Shown: piece by piece, positions 43,980 to 55,360 of the stretch
How positions within the stretch are numbered: position 1 is the first letter of the stretch
Layout of the letters: each line of letters opens with the position of its first letter
From: Ceriagrion tenellum
Lineage: Eukaryota > Arthropoda > Insecta > Odonata > Coenagrionidae
DNA: 64,000 nucleotides
Direction: 5' to 3'
NCBI GenBank assembly: GCA_963169105.1
Contig: OY720637.1
Location: 35,955,925-36,019,924, forward strand
Translations under genes and position numbers: made by a program
The notes under the pieces: generated by a model
The model's input: only the letters and a program-made list of their open reading frames with translations
The model's database searches: none
What the model was told of the DNA's origin: nothing

Positions 43980-44390
43980 GATGCCCCTCACTGCCCCTAC
44001 ACCACTCGAGCGAAAAAAAAGCAGCCCCCCCATTTGCTTACGAAACGTCTCATTCCCACTTCATCCTCGGTACATTTATTTCTTTTTTGCACCGGCTCCC
44101 GACACATTATTTCCTTCCACGTGCATGCGACCGCCACGCCCTTCTCACCCCGTTACGACGTTCCAACGGACGGGAAATGGCGCATTTTGAAACTAAATAT
44201 CTCCGGTCGCGCAAATGCGCTCGCTCATTCTTTTTTTTTTGTTAGCGTGTGTCCGTTTCCCTCCCTTTTAACTTCTCCGGTGGAGAGGGAGAAAGTCGGC
44301 GGCGCGCGACTTTTGAATATCCTTTCCCTCCCGGAACTATTCGGACTCCTTATACGGACTCTCTACACTTGTAAAATATCAAACCAACCC
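43855..44390. other. GC-rich patch with (CT)n microsatellite
   Basis: A pure CT run at about 43949-43978 lies in a longer pyrimidine-rich + strand block, with CpG in 44110-44330. The frame of 184 codons (43851-44405) and its two phase-shifted overlaps all read through the CT run, a sign of low complexity. Confidence 0.55.
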
Positions 44391-44536
44391 TGTATGCCAG
44401 TTTGATTTTCCGTTTAAAAGCGTTTACCGCTTCTAAAAACCATAGCAATTTCATTGCACCTTTTGGTGGCGATCGCCCTCATCGTCCCTTCAATGTTTTA
44501 AGTTTTCATATCATCTTTGATTGCAACATTATCACA

Positions 44537-44780
44537 AAATGAATGACACTCTGTAAATTCAAATACACTTTTATTACGCCGACCTAGGTTTTGACAGACT
44601 TAAGCCATTATCAAGGCACCTAGGTTCAGTTACCCAGGTATGTGTCTCAGAATGGAACGTTTTGCTGAGGGGTGTATGACCTCGAAAAAATGAACCTGTT
44701 TAGCTATATAATAGCATAAGTTTGTCAAAATCTAGCCGGTGTAATAAAACTGTTTGGAATTATTCAGTGTCCTTCATTTT
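44537..44780. repeat. Fold-back element (CAAAACCTAGGTC type)
   Basis: Left arm 44537-44602 and right arm 44717-44780 are imperfect inverted copies (AATGA-GACACT, TTTTATTAC, TTTTGACA). The minus strand of the left arm reads CCTTGATAATGGC, CAAAACCTAGGTCGGCG: AAAAC-CTAG-GTC, a one-base variant of the hammerhead-like GAAAC-4 nt-GTC, with CTTGATAA replacing CTGATGA. Confidence 0.8.
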
Positions 44781-45833
44781 TTGAAAATGCTATCAATGCT
44801 TCATTTCCACAAGGTATCGCCTGATACGTTCAACATTATTTTCTTTGGCAAGTCCGTGGCAGACAGAAAAACAGTGACTCTAAGGAAGAAATCATGCAAT
44901 AAGTATGGAACTCTGACCCGGGAGTTCCTTCTCGGAGCCGCAGCCGTTTGCGTGTTCGTTGGTAGTTCCACTGCTCAAGTTCCTGGAAACTTCGGTGGGA
45001 GGGTGACTGGACACCCCTTTCCTGCAGTGAATACACTCGAGTTTAATTCCCTGTTTAGAGTAGGGGGGGGGGAATGTGAAATTCAGCGCTCTCGGGACGA
45101 CTGCTGGAAATATAATGCTCCTTTTTTGTTTTTTATGAAGGGTTGGAATCGTCTGGTATTTTGGTGTCGTTGCCTCCTTCTCCGGCCAATTCGAGAATGG
45201 GATGACCTCGCCTTCTCAACAAGTTTTGTTGAGCTTTCTTTTCACCCGCTTACATAACGTTAGTTTGTCGACGAAGTTTTTCCTGGTGATCGTCGAAACC
45301 GTTCGCTGCGAGTGCACAGTTCGCTGCGAATGGTTATCGGAAATATGAACGTTTTCCAATTGCGGAATCATACAATGATAAATTACCCTAAGGTCAGTTT
45401 CGTTATGCGTGCGTTGAAAATACTTCTTAGAAATATTCAGTGAAGGATAACATTTATTTTTGCCATTCATGCAATATGTACGAAAGATGATAGTAACGAA
45501 ACTTTAGTCAATGCATATTTTTTATATTTTGTAAAAGTAGTTCCTGTCCTTCATCGTGGCCGTGATTCGAGTATAATATGCCATCTGGAAGAAGACGATA
45601 CAGTGAATCTTGCTTTTGCGCTTATCACGTTTAAGCGGTCACCTCCCTAAGCGAAATTTGTTCAGAAACGGCAGGAATGAACTTCCCATAAATGAAATGC
45701 TGATTTTTCCCTCCCATCAGCGGGCACCTCAGTAGGTGGCCATTATTTCATGGTTCCTGTGGCAATCGCTTAATAAAGATTTCTTTGTATTAATTTTACG
45801 TGTGCAGCAATATAGATATTCCGGTTCCATATT
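44781..45833. other. Unassigned; one long frame of unknown status
   Basis: The + frame 44754-45257 (167 codons) starts inside the fold-back element and passes a run of nine G at 45063-45071. The peptide is mixed and non-repetitive but without recognised domain, signal or splice context. I treat it as probably non-coding. Confidence 0.4.
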
Positions 45834-46672
45834 TAACTCAATCCCTATAGCAAGAATCTAGAAATTTGACAGCGATTGTAATGCATATTGCCGAGAAACT
45901 AAGAGAAATAATGACTTAATGACTAGGTCATTAAGTCATTACTAGATGAACCGAGCGAATATTTCGCACAGTATGCAGCTTCTTCCTGTTTCTTCCTTCT
46001 TTCTCCCTGTTCTTCTACCTGTCTCTTCCCATGGACAATCATATGTTATTTATGTTTGTGTTAGAGATACATAACGTAAACGTAAACAGTAAATGGTCAA
46101 TCTGACCTCATGTAGAATGTACACAAACTAACTAAACGATGTGTTAATAGATAGCGCCTCCTACAGTCTTTTAAGCACGTAACCATAGCCAACATATTAG
46201 TTGACTATATTGTCAGCAGATGGCGTTGTATCATTTTTTTGACAAAAACTTTAATTTTAAACAATTTTTCTATTTTTCATCAATGTCGGGGAACATAAGC
46301 TTCAAAAAAATGTTTGAATCATTAATTTTGATGAATAATTATGGGAGTTATGGCGTTGCGACAAAAAAAAACCTTCGAGCCATATACCTCGAGCGAGTAA
46401 TCGACATGGAAAAATCGAAACTTATAAGTCAAATTAATGGGTAAATAGTGAAATTTGAGATTGAGATTGTATTTTTCGTCAGAAGCCGGCGATTCAACGT
46501 TTAAAATGATACCTCATTTATCACTGTAGGTGCAGTATTAACGGAGCATATACGGAATGACAGAAAAAGACCTTTCTGTAATAATATATATGATGATTTC
46601 TCTTAGTTTCTCGGCAATATGCATTACAATCGCTGTCAAATTTCTAGATTCTTGTTGTAGGGGTTGAATTAA
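45834..46672. mobile_element. Composite with 77-bp inverted flanks around a D4 repeat copy
   Basis: Left flank 45834-45910 and right flank 46596-46672 are inverted copies (ATTTGACAGCGATTGTAATG shared). On the minus strand the right flank lies in a frame (46538-46735) with LTAIVMHIAEKLREI, coiled-coil-like. Between the flanks is D4 (45941-46595). A short palindrome, 14-bp arms around TAG (45910-45940), sits at the left junction. The whole may be a fold-back transposon, or a D4 insertion beside an inverted duplication. Confidence 0.7.
45941..46595 (+). repeat. Dispersed repeat D4, copy 1
   Basis: Starts ACTAGATGAACCGAGCGAAT, has ATTTCGCACAGTATGCAGC and CTTCTTCCTGTTTCTTCC, then GATGTGTTAATAGATAGCGC and GGGAGTTATGGCGTTGCGAC, and ends near ATAATATATATGAT. 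Copies at 47747-48255 and 53491-53692. A 74-codon frame (46220-46444) is AT-rich and probably chance. Confidence 0.8.
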
Positions 46673-46861
46673 ATTAGTCATTACTACCTCACAAGATTCT
46701 TGCTTCTTGGCTTTTGAATAATTTTTAAAACCCATTGTAATAGAACGTTTTTAAACGGTGAGTTTAATATTACGTTGCTTATATTAGTGCTCTTGAGAGC
46801 AGGTATTACCCTCGTTTTTTTCCTTCCTGAATTTTACCTTCAGCTGTGAGGAACATAATTG

Positions 46862-47030
46862 AAGGTAAAATAGAGGGAAAAGTCCTCTGAGGAAGATCCA
46901 GCAATAAGTTCAAGGACCAAATAAAGAGGAAAGTTTATAGGAAGACACACCAGAAGTTAAGGGAACTAGCATTAGATAGGGAAGGGTGGAGGGCTGCAGT
47001 CAACCAATCTTAGAATGGAAAGACCAATGA
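46862..47030 (+). mobile_element. LINE L2 3' tail, short copy
   Basis: From GAGGGAAAAGTCC(T)CTGAGG to GACCAATGATTACC, with TTAGATAGGGAAGGGTGGAG in the middle; matches 34980-35125. Single-base deletions break the frame. Confidence 0.8.
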
Positions 47031-47035
47031 TTACC

Positions 47036-47745
47036 CTGGTGAAGTTAAAGGTTAGTCATTATCTCATTGAAAATGCTTTTTTAGAAATCCTCTAAGCAAG
47101 ATTTTAAAGCTCGTGGATTAAATACGATAGCGGTAAGCATGAAAAGTTGAATGCGTTATGCGTTATCGCTTGGCTTTTAAAGCTACCTTAAGCCCTATAT
47201 TTTTTCCCATCCTTTTTGGAAGCCAAAGTATTAATTTGATTTAATCATTTCGAGCTGTTCATTTTGAATATTGTCGTAAATATTTTCACCAACGCTCGCA
47301 ATCGGCTCTTCTGTTTTAAACAGCCCGAATGCAAGCTTTGATTTCATTTCATATTTTCTCTGCGATATTTAATGGAGATTTTTATAATCCCTTCCGACAG
47401 AATCGTTTTTTATATGAATTTTTTACGCATTCGTTGCAATCATATTTTAAAAATTCATGCCCTTCCTGAATTTTTCCATAATTTCGGGTTTTTAAATTTA
47501 AGCACCAGCCATTTAAAATTATTTATTAAGAATCAGATTTGCTCTGTGAAACTTTCTGGTGTTGTTATATGAACTATCGAGTATATCCTGCTTTTGCATT
47601 GAATTCGGAAATGTATTATTTATTTCCACAATTGGTATTTCATACAGCAAATGCATGCACAATAACTGTGGTGGAATTTCTGTCTTGAAAATTTCATTAG
47701 AACTTCCCTATTGTCAATTCAATAAAAGGCAGAGCTATATGAAAA
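47036..47745. other. No recognisable feature
   Basis: AT-rich; short frames 47372-47750 unrecognised. Confidence 0.5.
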
Positions 47746-47746
47746 A

Positions 47747-48255
47747 CTAGCTGACCCGTGCAAATATTTCGCACAGTATGCGGCTTCTTCCTGTTTCTTC
47801 CTTCTTTCTTCCTGTTCTTCTACCTGCCGAATAGTTCGCACAGTATGCAGCTTCTTCCTGTTTCTTCCCATATGATATTTATGTTTGTATTAAATATACA
47901 TAACGTAAACGGTCACACTGATTGCATGTATAATGTAAACAATCTAACTAAACGATGTGTTAATAGATGGCGCCTCCTACAGTCTGTTAAGCACGTAACC
48001 ATAACCAAAATATTAGTTGATTATATTGTCAACAAATGGCACTGTTCATTTTTGACCATTTTTTAACAAAAACTTTAATTATAATTTTTTAAACAAAAAC
48101 TTTGATTTTAAACCATTTGTCTATTTTTCATCAATAGTGGGGAATATAAGCTTTAAAACGATGTTTGAATCATTAATTTTGATGAAGGATTATGGGAGTT
48201 ATGGCGTTGCGACAAAAAAACACCTTTGAGAAATAATATATATGATTATGCTGAT
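47747..48255 (+). repeat. Dispersed repeat D4, copy 2
   Basis: CTAGCTGACCCGTGCAAATA start, then the pyrimidine-rich CTTCTTCC block, GATGTGTTAATAGATGGCGC and GGGAGTTATGGCGTTGCGAC, ending ATAATATATATGAT. The ATTTCGCACAGTATGC block is partly duplicated internally (47766 and 47834). The right end lacks the inverted flank seen in copy 1. Confidence 0.8.
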
Positions 48256-48779
48256 TGTTGTTGTGACGCTGAGTCTAGGGTAGTAAACATTGTCAATTGA
48301 TCAAAACTTTTTTACGAAGGTTTTTTCACCATACTTGTGATGTTAATAATATTTTGATACGCCTTTTCTTCCGTGCGCTTTTCAGTATCGGTCGTTGATT
48401 GTCTTTTGAATTTGAATTTTACTAATGGAAGAGATTACTTCGTCACGGAGCGAGTGATTTACCCAGGCATGAGGTAGTATGTTGGAACCCTGTTCCGAAA
48501 TTCGAGCAAACGTGATAATGATAGGATGTAAACCGGGGCATATGGTTTAGGTGAGCAGTTCTTAAGCTTTTTTGATTAGCGTCTCTCACCGAATTATACT
48601 TATATAAATATGCATAAACATTTATACCAAAGTTGCTCGTTTATTGTATAAGATAGCAATTACATGCTTATTTTGCGGCATAAAGTTCTGCGCCGTAAAA
48701 ACCAAGTTGACCGCGAGACCGCGTGGATGACCATTGAAAAGGAATTGAGATCAAAGCTGAGGTATTCCTAGCAATGGAG
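48256..48779. other. No recognisable feature
   Basis: AT-rich to about 48680, then mixed. Confidence 0.5.
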
Positions 48780-49350
48780 AACAACCCGCCTCACTTCCTA
48801 TTCCTCCAGGCCGGACAGCGGCGCCCCTGGGGTGTTCTTCTCACGATCCAAGGCCCCCATCTCCGTTGACTTTCCACTATCTTCCCTGTCCTCCTCCGGC
48901 TTCCACTTTCTTCCTCAGACCTCCTCCTGGCTCTTCCGAAAAAAGTCAACCTACCTTCAGTTGCCCCTATTTATGTTGTCTTGTCCCCGGAGCGTCTTCC
49001 TCGCCTCCTTTTTTCCGATTCCGGGCTCCCATTTCCTGCGTTTTATTCTTTCGCCTCCCCCTATCCTTGGACCCCACCCCCACCCCCCTGTCCTCTTCCC
49101 CCTTCGCCAACCCCGAGGGAATCTTTCCCCGTGCTCCTATCTCTTTTTCGTAAAGTCAACTCTCCGGTTTCGGATCGAAGTCTCCGAAAATAGTATCCGT
49201 CACCAGACTCGCGTCCAAGTCAGTCGCGAATGCCGTCGGGACGTTCGCGCTTCGCCGGCGTCCTTTCCCCTCATCACCGTCCGAGTGGACTTCCGCTTAA
49301 AGAGTACTTGTTGTGCCATCTGGATTATCCGAGGTATCGTAAACTGAGAC
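48780..49350. other. GC-rich patch, pyrimidine-rich on +
   Basis: 48840-49150 is C/T-rich, and 49170-49290 is CpG-rich. Three overlapping + frames (up to 171 codons) are serine/proline-rich, so no single phase is favoured. No domain recognised. Confidence 0.5.
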
Positions 49351-49497
49351 CGCTTATGCACACAAAAATAAGAACTTCACGGGAATTTTAAACTTAAATT
49401 CCGACCAAAATGGTGTAAAGGGTGTTTCAGGATGAATTTCCGTAAAGTATAGTTGTCATAGATTATGTGAATTTAAGTTCTTTTTCTTATAGACTTA

Positions 49498-49953
49498 TGG
49501 GCAGTAGCAGGAACATGTATGTATTCTATAAAGTTATGGGACTCATAAAGCCTTGGCAACCATTCATAAGTGCTGTAGAAACAATCGATAAATTTATTGG
49601 GTACGTAACTTGTGGCATAGATATATGAGTTCCATAAGTAGCCAAGATGTCGGATTCGCAATGCACCGCTTGGAGACCTTATTACTTGAAAAATATTTGT
49701 TTTGAGACAGATTACCAGTTTGTTTGCTGTTTCTGACTAATTATTAGGTGTACTAGCTATTATTCATGGGCTAAACTTTCATATATTTTATCCGGCGGTG
49801 GAAGCTAAGATCGAATATTCTAAGCTTTTGACTATTGGTAAATGAGTTATGTAACTAGTGAATGTCCTGCAATCCGAAATTTGTTAAGAGATCTATAACT
49901 TCATCGATCTCATAACTGCTGATTCCATAACTAAATGTTCATGGAACCGGCTA
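49498..49953 (-). mobile_element. Harbinger-like MITE H1, copy B
   Basis: Inverted copy of 4098-4559 over its full length, 456 bp, with TTA on both sides (49495-49497, 49954-49956). The right terminus reads TTCATGGAACCGGCTA. Shared interior landmarks include the CCGGCGGTGGAAG region at 49793-49805 and ATTACCAGTTTGTTT at 49711-49725. Confidence 0.85.
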
Positions 49954-49956
49954 TTA

Positions 49957-51355
49957 GAGGGGAAGCTCTTTATTAATCGGGCCATGGCAACCTGAGCATT
50001 ATATTCATCAACTTTTGCAATTGTACAGAAAAAAACCAAAAAGAGTACAAATTTAGCGATTGAAGAGAACTGGAGCTTGCTACTGTAGTGAATTAAATAT
50101 GCATCGTCTTTTTAGTCTTGTAATTAATGAATATGGTCGCATATTTTTTTACACTTAGTCCGAATTTTCTCAGCAGTCTCTCATGTATGAAAGACATTCT
50201 TTACTTTTATTGGTAATATGTACGCATCCTATATCTCCGAAAGTAAGGAGTAGATACTCCATGCCTAACTGAGAATAAATAATGAAATAACTTTCCTTAT
50301 CACCTTCAGAAATTGCTCGTATTTCTCCTGAAACGTCCTCCATTTCCATGACATTCGGCATTTTAGTTTGATCCGATGTGAGGGTAAAAAATTATAGTAG
50401 AACCCCGTGTAAATTACGGTCAAACCCATTGGCGAATTTTGACGGTCTATTTCATAAGTTCACCACATTGGAATCGCCACGAGGCAGGTATCAGTGTCTC
50501 GGTTGCTGTGGAATATCGAGGTTCCCCTTCGATGGTCCCTTCTTATCTGGGATGAATATATTCAAATCACTTGTTAGCCATGAATTTTTTTCTTTCTCAG
50601 ATGTTATAAACCGTCGGAAATTGTCGTGTTATCTCATGTTAATATATCATGTAATTTATGAGAAAAAAGAAGGAATTTGAATTTGTGTAATAAAGGAATT
50701 TATTTCAAAGTTGGAGATTCATAAATATAGTTTGTCGTTAATAATCCAACGATAGTCTTTGAGCTGATTTCAGGATCCGAGTCTCAGGAGGCCACCATAC
50801 GCGCAAAAGCCTGCCATATATCAATCGATATATCCTCTAGTTAGGAAATTTCGGTATAATAGCTTGGGTGCCTACTATCGTCAGAGCTATGTAGAGGCGC
50901 CGAACAGTAACTTACTGTAGTTTGCCATATACTTTATTTGGTCATTGAATGATTTAAACAATACAGTATCTTGGCCACTGAGTCCTTAGTAATAATTTAT
51001 TTCGAAAGTTGGGCCCGTTGCCCACGGTTCTTACGTTATCGCTTTAGTGCGGCACAGTTGAGAGATTACAGTCGCATGTGAAAGATTGATCGCACTTTCG
51101 AATTAACGGCGCTTTTCGTGAAACAATTTGTGCTGCGAATTCGCGCTCGAAGTATGTTAGGTAGTGGCCGGGAATTAATTTTTGTGTGAAGTTTAGAACT
51201 TTGTGTGGTGCACGTTTGAAATTGGCCAACTTATAACAAGTGATCAAATTTGTAGAGCGGGAAACTCGCCAGAGAAGAGAGGTATGATTTATCATTTTAC
51301 TGTAATTTATTAGGCCCCTGTGATTTTGGCATCAAGGTACTTTTCAACATTTGGG
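49957..51355. other. Unassigned
   Basis: Frames at 50378-50680 (100 codons, +) and 51044-51295 (83 codons, minus) have no recognised domain. No repeat of this window matches. Confidence 0.45.
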
Positions 51356-51845
51356 ACCTTGGGTGAGGATGTGAAGAAGGGGCTGGTGACGAGCTTGGTA
51401 TTGAGCGTAGTGTTGTATGGAGCAGAAACGTGGACCTACAGAAAGGCGGATGGAAAAACGCTGCAGGTATTTGAGATGTGGATGTGGAGAAGGATGCAGA
51501 AGGTGAGGTGGACGGAAAGGAATACCAACGAGGAAGTGCTAGAGATGGTGGGGGAGGAAAGGAAACTTCTTAATGAAATTAGAGATTGGCCGAGTAGGTG
51601 GCTGGAGGATGTAATAAGGGGCAACGGGTTGCTCAAGATTGTGATAGAGGGAAGTATGTAGGGCAAGCGGCGAAGGGGAAGAAAGAGAATAAGTTTCATG
51701 GACAGGATGAAGAAGGGTAGATCTTATGCAATGATGGATTAGGAAATAGTAGAGGTAGTTAGGCCCCTGAAAGTGTAGTAAACCGGGAGGTAATTCTCTG
51801 ACTTTCGTCAACACCTACCTTCAACGGTAGAATACTTAAATAAAC
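51356..51845 (+). mobile_element. LINE L1r, longer 3' fragment, well preserved
   Basis: The frame is open from 51320 to 51661 (113 codons), covering GEDVKKGLVTSLVLSVVLYG, AETWTYRKADGKTLQVFEMW, MWRRMQKVRWTERNTNEEVL and onwards. A nonsense change at GGAAGTATG-TAG (51659) truncates the usual GKRGRGRKR block, which continues in sequence. Ends with the standard 3' terminus. Confidence 0.95.
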
Positions 51846-52289
51846 ATCGCTTGGCGCAAGTAAGACTTTTCAATAGGAAAATAAACTCAGCTTAAGCAGT
51901 TCCTAATAGAAAAAAGTCATGAGTGTATTAAGGATTTTTCCATAAAGTCTTATAGGCATGGATTCTGCTGACCACAATTCAAACATTTGGAATACTATTG
52001 AAACATTTTTATGGTTCCTAATATATCCTTGATTAAAGTAAATTGTCCAAAATTATGCTGTTTAAATTCCATGGACCAATAATTTGTTATCACTATTAAT
52101 GAGTATTTGCTACTGCCAAAGTTGTCACTATTTAACTAAACGTCCTTCGGTATTTAATTGCACAATCAGTCGAGGGAGGCGGACTCCTAGGGTGACGCCA
52201 ATGGAAATGAAGAGATAAGCTGGGGATCGCTTTGAGATTGATGGAGAGAGCTTACACAGGGCCAACGCTGCGTTTGCCAGCTTGAATCG
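51846..52289. other. No recognisable feature
   Basis: AT-rich. Confidence 0.5.
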
Positions 52290-52620
52290 ACGGGAACATT
52301 GTATTGTGTCCGGGCATCGAAATAGATGCATATCTCTCCGCTTAGTTTACAGCCTTCTGGGCCGAGCGTTCTATCATCCCCGTTCTTCCCCCGTCTTCTC
52401 CATAACAGGACCCGAAGCGGTGCAATTCTTCAACATTGACGGGCCACCCGCGACCCTGCGCCAAATCTAGGCTCCGGGGCGGATTTGGAGGGAGGATGGA
52501 GTAATCGCTGTAGCCGTGGGCGGAAAAGGGAATGGATCGGGAAAGGGGAATCTGCGGATATTCTGGCGGCGAAACAGACCCTGATCTCCTGGGAGTAGTA
52601 GTAGTCCCTTGAAGGAAAAA
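52290..52620. other. GC-rich patch
   Basis: C/T-rich at 52375-52400, G-rich at 52470-52550. Short frames only. Confidence 0.45.
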
Positions 52621-52989
52621 GTATTTACCCCTCCTTGTGATCTTTCAATTAATTTTTTTAAATGCGTTGTTTTGCCTAAAGGGCGTTTTTAGCAAATTTC
52701 TCGCTGAAGCGATCTTTGCACTGTTTTATTACCACGTTTTTATTGTCTCTCTTTCTTGTCTATCTGGTTGGTACAAATTTTGCTATCGATTTTAATCTAA
52801 CTTCCCGCTGAGCTAGATTCTTGAAACTTTAAACATAGCTCAGAACTAGATGACTATTCCATAATATGCAATTATAATATATAAGATAATTATAATAATA
52901 AATAATTATTAAAAAATTATACGTTATACGAAGTTGACATAGGAAGTAAGTAAAGTGAACATAGGAAGGAAGACAAGGAAGTACATAGG
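52621..52989. other. No recognisable feature
   Basis: AT-rich, with ATAATTATAATAATAAATAA-type sequence at 52885-52910. Confidence 0.5.
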
Positions 52990-53100
52990 AAGTTAAGAAT
53001 CGTTAACACAGGAAGAGATACCTGGAGGTAAGGGAACTAGCATTTGATAGGGAAGGGTGGAGGGTTACAGTCAACCAATCTTAGGAATGAACGACCAAAG
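52990..53100 (+). mobile_element. LINE L2, extreme 3' end
   Basis: GGTAAGGGAACTAGCATTTG, GATAGGGAAGGGTGGAGGGT and CAACCAATCTTAGGAATGAA match 35058-35120 and 46950-47020. Ends near GACCAAAGATGA. Confidence 0.75.
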
Positions 53101-53490
53101 ATGAATACGTTGTCAATGTGTTATTCTGATGCATACGTAACACAGCGACTTTTCCGAAATGCATACAACTTACACATCAGGGTGATTTATGGTTTATAGA
53201 ACCACCCGCGCTTTTAAAGTTAGGAAGAGATACCATGGCCACGGTACGTATCACAATGCTGGATTTTTTATTAACAATTTTTAGATAATCAATTCGTAGT
53301 ATCGCAATGCCCCAACCCGCTTGTTATGTTCAGATGGCTCTCGCTTGATTATGTGAGTCAAGACAAATGCTGATGCACAAATTTTTACTTATTCAGTTTA
53401 AAAAGTCTTGCCTTCGCTGATTACTTGAGTTAACTGTTGAAAACCAAGATTGAGGTACAAAATATTCAGATTATTTCAAGAATATATTTT
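53101..53490. other. No recognisable feature
   Basis: AT-rich. Confidence 0.5.
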
Positions 53491-53692
53491 TACTAGATGA
53501 CCCGAGCGAATATTTCGCACAGTATGCAGCTTCTTCCTTTTTCTTCCTTCTTTCTTCCTGTTCTTTCACCTGTTTCTTCCCATGGACAATTATGTTATTT
53601 ATGTTTGTTATAGAGATAAATAACGTAAACGTAAACAGAAAATGGTCACACTGATTGCATGTAGAATGTAAACAATCTAACTAAACGAAAAT
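53491..53692 (+). repeat. Dispersed repeat D4, 5' part only
   Basis: ACTAGATGACCCGAGCGAAT through the CTTCTTCC block to AACAATCTAACTAAACGA, where it stops abruptly and GTCAAAACTAAA-type sequence follows. Confidence 0.8.
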
Positions 53693-53832
53693 GCGGGAGC
53701 GGAACGAGGTGGAATTACATGAGACTTCCGCGGGACTGAACTCGGGGTCGAAACTAAACCAGAGTCAAAACTACTCCGTGTCAAAACTAAAAGGATCAAA
53801 CTAAACTCAATTTTGATATAATATAGTCTTCG
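53693..53832 (+). repeat. GTCAAAACTAAA repeat cluster, left
   Basis: Contains CTCGGGGTCGAAACTAAACC (53741-53760) and two further GTCAAAACTA motifs (about 53767, 53781). The same motif recurs at 55260-55360. Unknown element. Confidence 0.5.
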
Positions 53833-53990
53833 ACTGATAAATCATAAGAATACAAAGTAATGAGATTCTCTAGGACAAAGAACGTGAAGCTTGTGATTAA
53901 AGTTGGAGGACAAAATCTCTAACAAGTAGAACGGTTTAATTATTTAGGTAGCAGGCTAGAGAAGAACGAATAATCATAGTATTATAATTG
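53833..53990 (+). mobile_element. LINE L1r, reverse-transcriptase fragment
   Basis: About 155 bp matching 54265-54420: AAATCATAAG-A-ACAAAAGTA, then GAGATTCTC, CGAAGCTTGTGATTAAAGTT-type, and TTTAATTATTTAGGTAG. It corresponds to the KINHKKTKVMRFSG...FNYLG part of the reverse transcriptase, broken at both ends; a stop follows the ISN-like position. Confidence 0.85.
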
Positions 53991-54244
53991 ACCCATAGAA
54001 TCTTTTATATACATATGTAATTAATCAATAAAAACGTGAAATGAGGCACCCCTAAGGAGGCTTACACAGGAATTTCCTTTAACTGATAGCAATATATATT
54101 TGGCAGTAATTGTTTTTTCAAAAAAAATTAAAACATAGGTATTCCGATAACATAAAGATGCCTTCAAAATACCGTAAATAAACATACTCAAAGGTGGAAT
54201 ACACTCCACATAATCCAATAACATATTCACAGCTGTACATATAC
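53991..54244. other. No recognisable feature
   Basis: AT-rich. Confidence 0.5.
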
Positions 54245-54985
54245 GATTGCTTTAGAAATACAGTGCAGGATATTCGGAATGAAGATAAATCATAAGAAAA
54301 CAAAAGTAATGAGATTCTCGGGGACAAAGAAAGCGAAGCTTGTGATTAAAGTTGGAGGACACAAACTCGAGCAAGTAGAACAGTTTAATTACTTAGGTAG
54401 GACGCTAGAGGAAAACGGGCATAGTAGCAAAGACATATGGAAGAGAATAGCACTAGCTAAGGAAGCGTTTAGCAATAGAAGAGAGTAGATGACGGGGACA
54501 ATGGATAAGGATGTGTGAAAAAGAGGCTAGTGTAGAGCTTGATATGGAACATAGCGTTGTATGGGGCAGAAACGTGGACCCTGGAAAAGGAGGACGAGAA
54601 TAGTCTGCTGACATTTGGGATGTGGGTGTGGAGATGGATAAAGAAGGTTAGGTGGACGGAAAGGAAAACTAACGAGGAGGTGCTTGAGATGGTAGGCGAG
54701 GAAAGGAAACTTCTGAATGAAATTGGAGATTGGCAGAATAGGTGGCTGGAGGATGTAATAGGGGTGATGGGTTGCTGCAGAGTGTGATAGAGGGAAGGAT
54801 GTTGGGCAAGCGGGGAAGGGGAAGAAAGAGAATATGTTTCATGAACGGGATGAAGAAGGGTGGATTGTATGTACAGGAGAAAAATAGATATACTAGAGGG
54901 AGATAGGCCTCTGAAAGTGTACAAAACCGGGAGGAGATTCTCTGACTTTCAAGAAAACCTACCTTTACCGGTAGAATACATTATA
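54245..54985 (+). mobile_element. LINE L1r, longest plus-strand fragment
   Basis: Frame 54279-54488 encodes the reverse-transcriptase C-terminal part (MKINHKKTKVMRFSG, LEQVEQFNYLGRTLEENG, then IWKRIALAKEAFSNRRE). After frameshifts, 54539-54787 encodes WNIALYGAETWTLEKEDENS and RKTNEEVLEMVGEERKLL, and the 3' terminus ends at about 54985. The catalytic YADD region is absent (5' truncation). Confidence 0.95.
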
Positions 54986-55194
54986 ATAGTAATTAGTTTC
55001 TCTCCCTCATGATCACGTGCTTCATGTTCAAATAGTTTAGTTTCGCAGAACACGATGAGTACCAATTCATGAGCTATTAGTTAGCAAGTAGGTATTAGAA
55101 TGGATTTGTAATTTAAAATTCTATTCCCTTTCACAGTCATTTATCCATGGGTTCAAACTATCGGATCTTTACCCCCTCCACTATGCTTTTGAGT
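54986..55194. other. No recognisable feature
   Basis: AT-rich spacer. Confidence 0.5.
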
Positions 55195-55360
55195 ATATAC
55201 CTAAACTGTGTGTAAAAGAGTTAAGTTTTTTAAATTTCGTTCCCGGGAGTAAAGTTTCGTGCTGGGTCAAAACTAAACCCCGTATTGCATTTAATTTCGT
55301 TTCCTAACGAAATTTAACTCGCACCCCCTAGTTTAGTTTCGCTCGGGGTCAAAACTAAAT
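55195..55360 (+). repeat. GTCAAAACTAAA repeat cluster, right
   Basis: Has GGGTCAAAACTAAACCCC near 55265, a small inverted repeat TTTCGTTTCCTAACGAAATT at 55297-55316, and CTCGGGGTCAAAACTAAAT (55342-55360) ending exactly where the hAT-like element begins. Confidence 0.55.

Noticed and set aside
44754..45257. 167-codon + frame
   Set aside because: It begins inside a fold-back element and crosses a poly-G run; no recognised domain, so not called as a gene.
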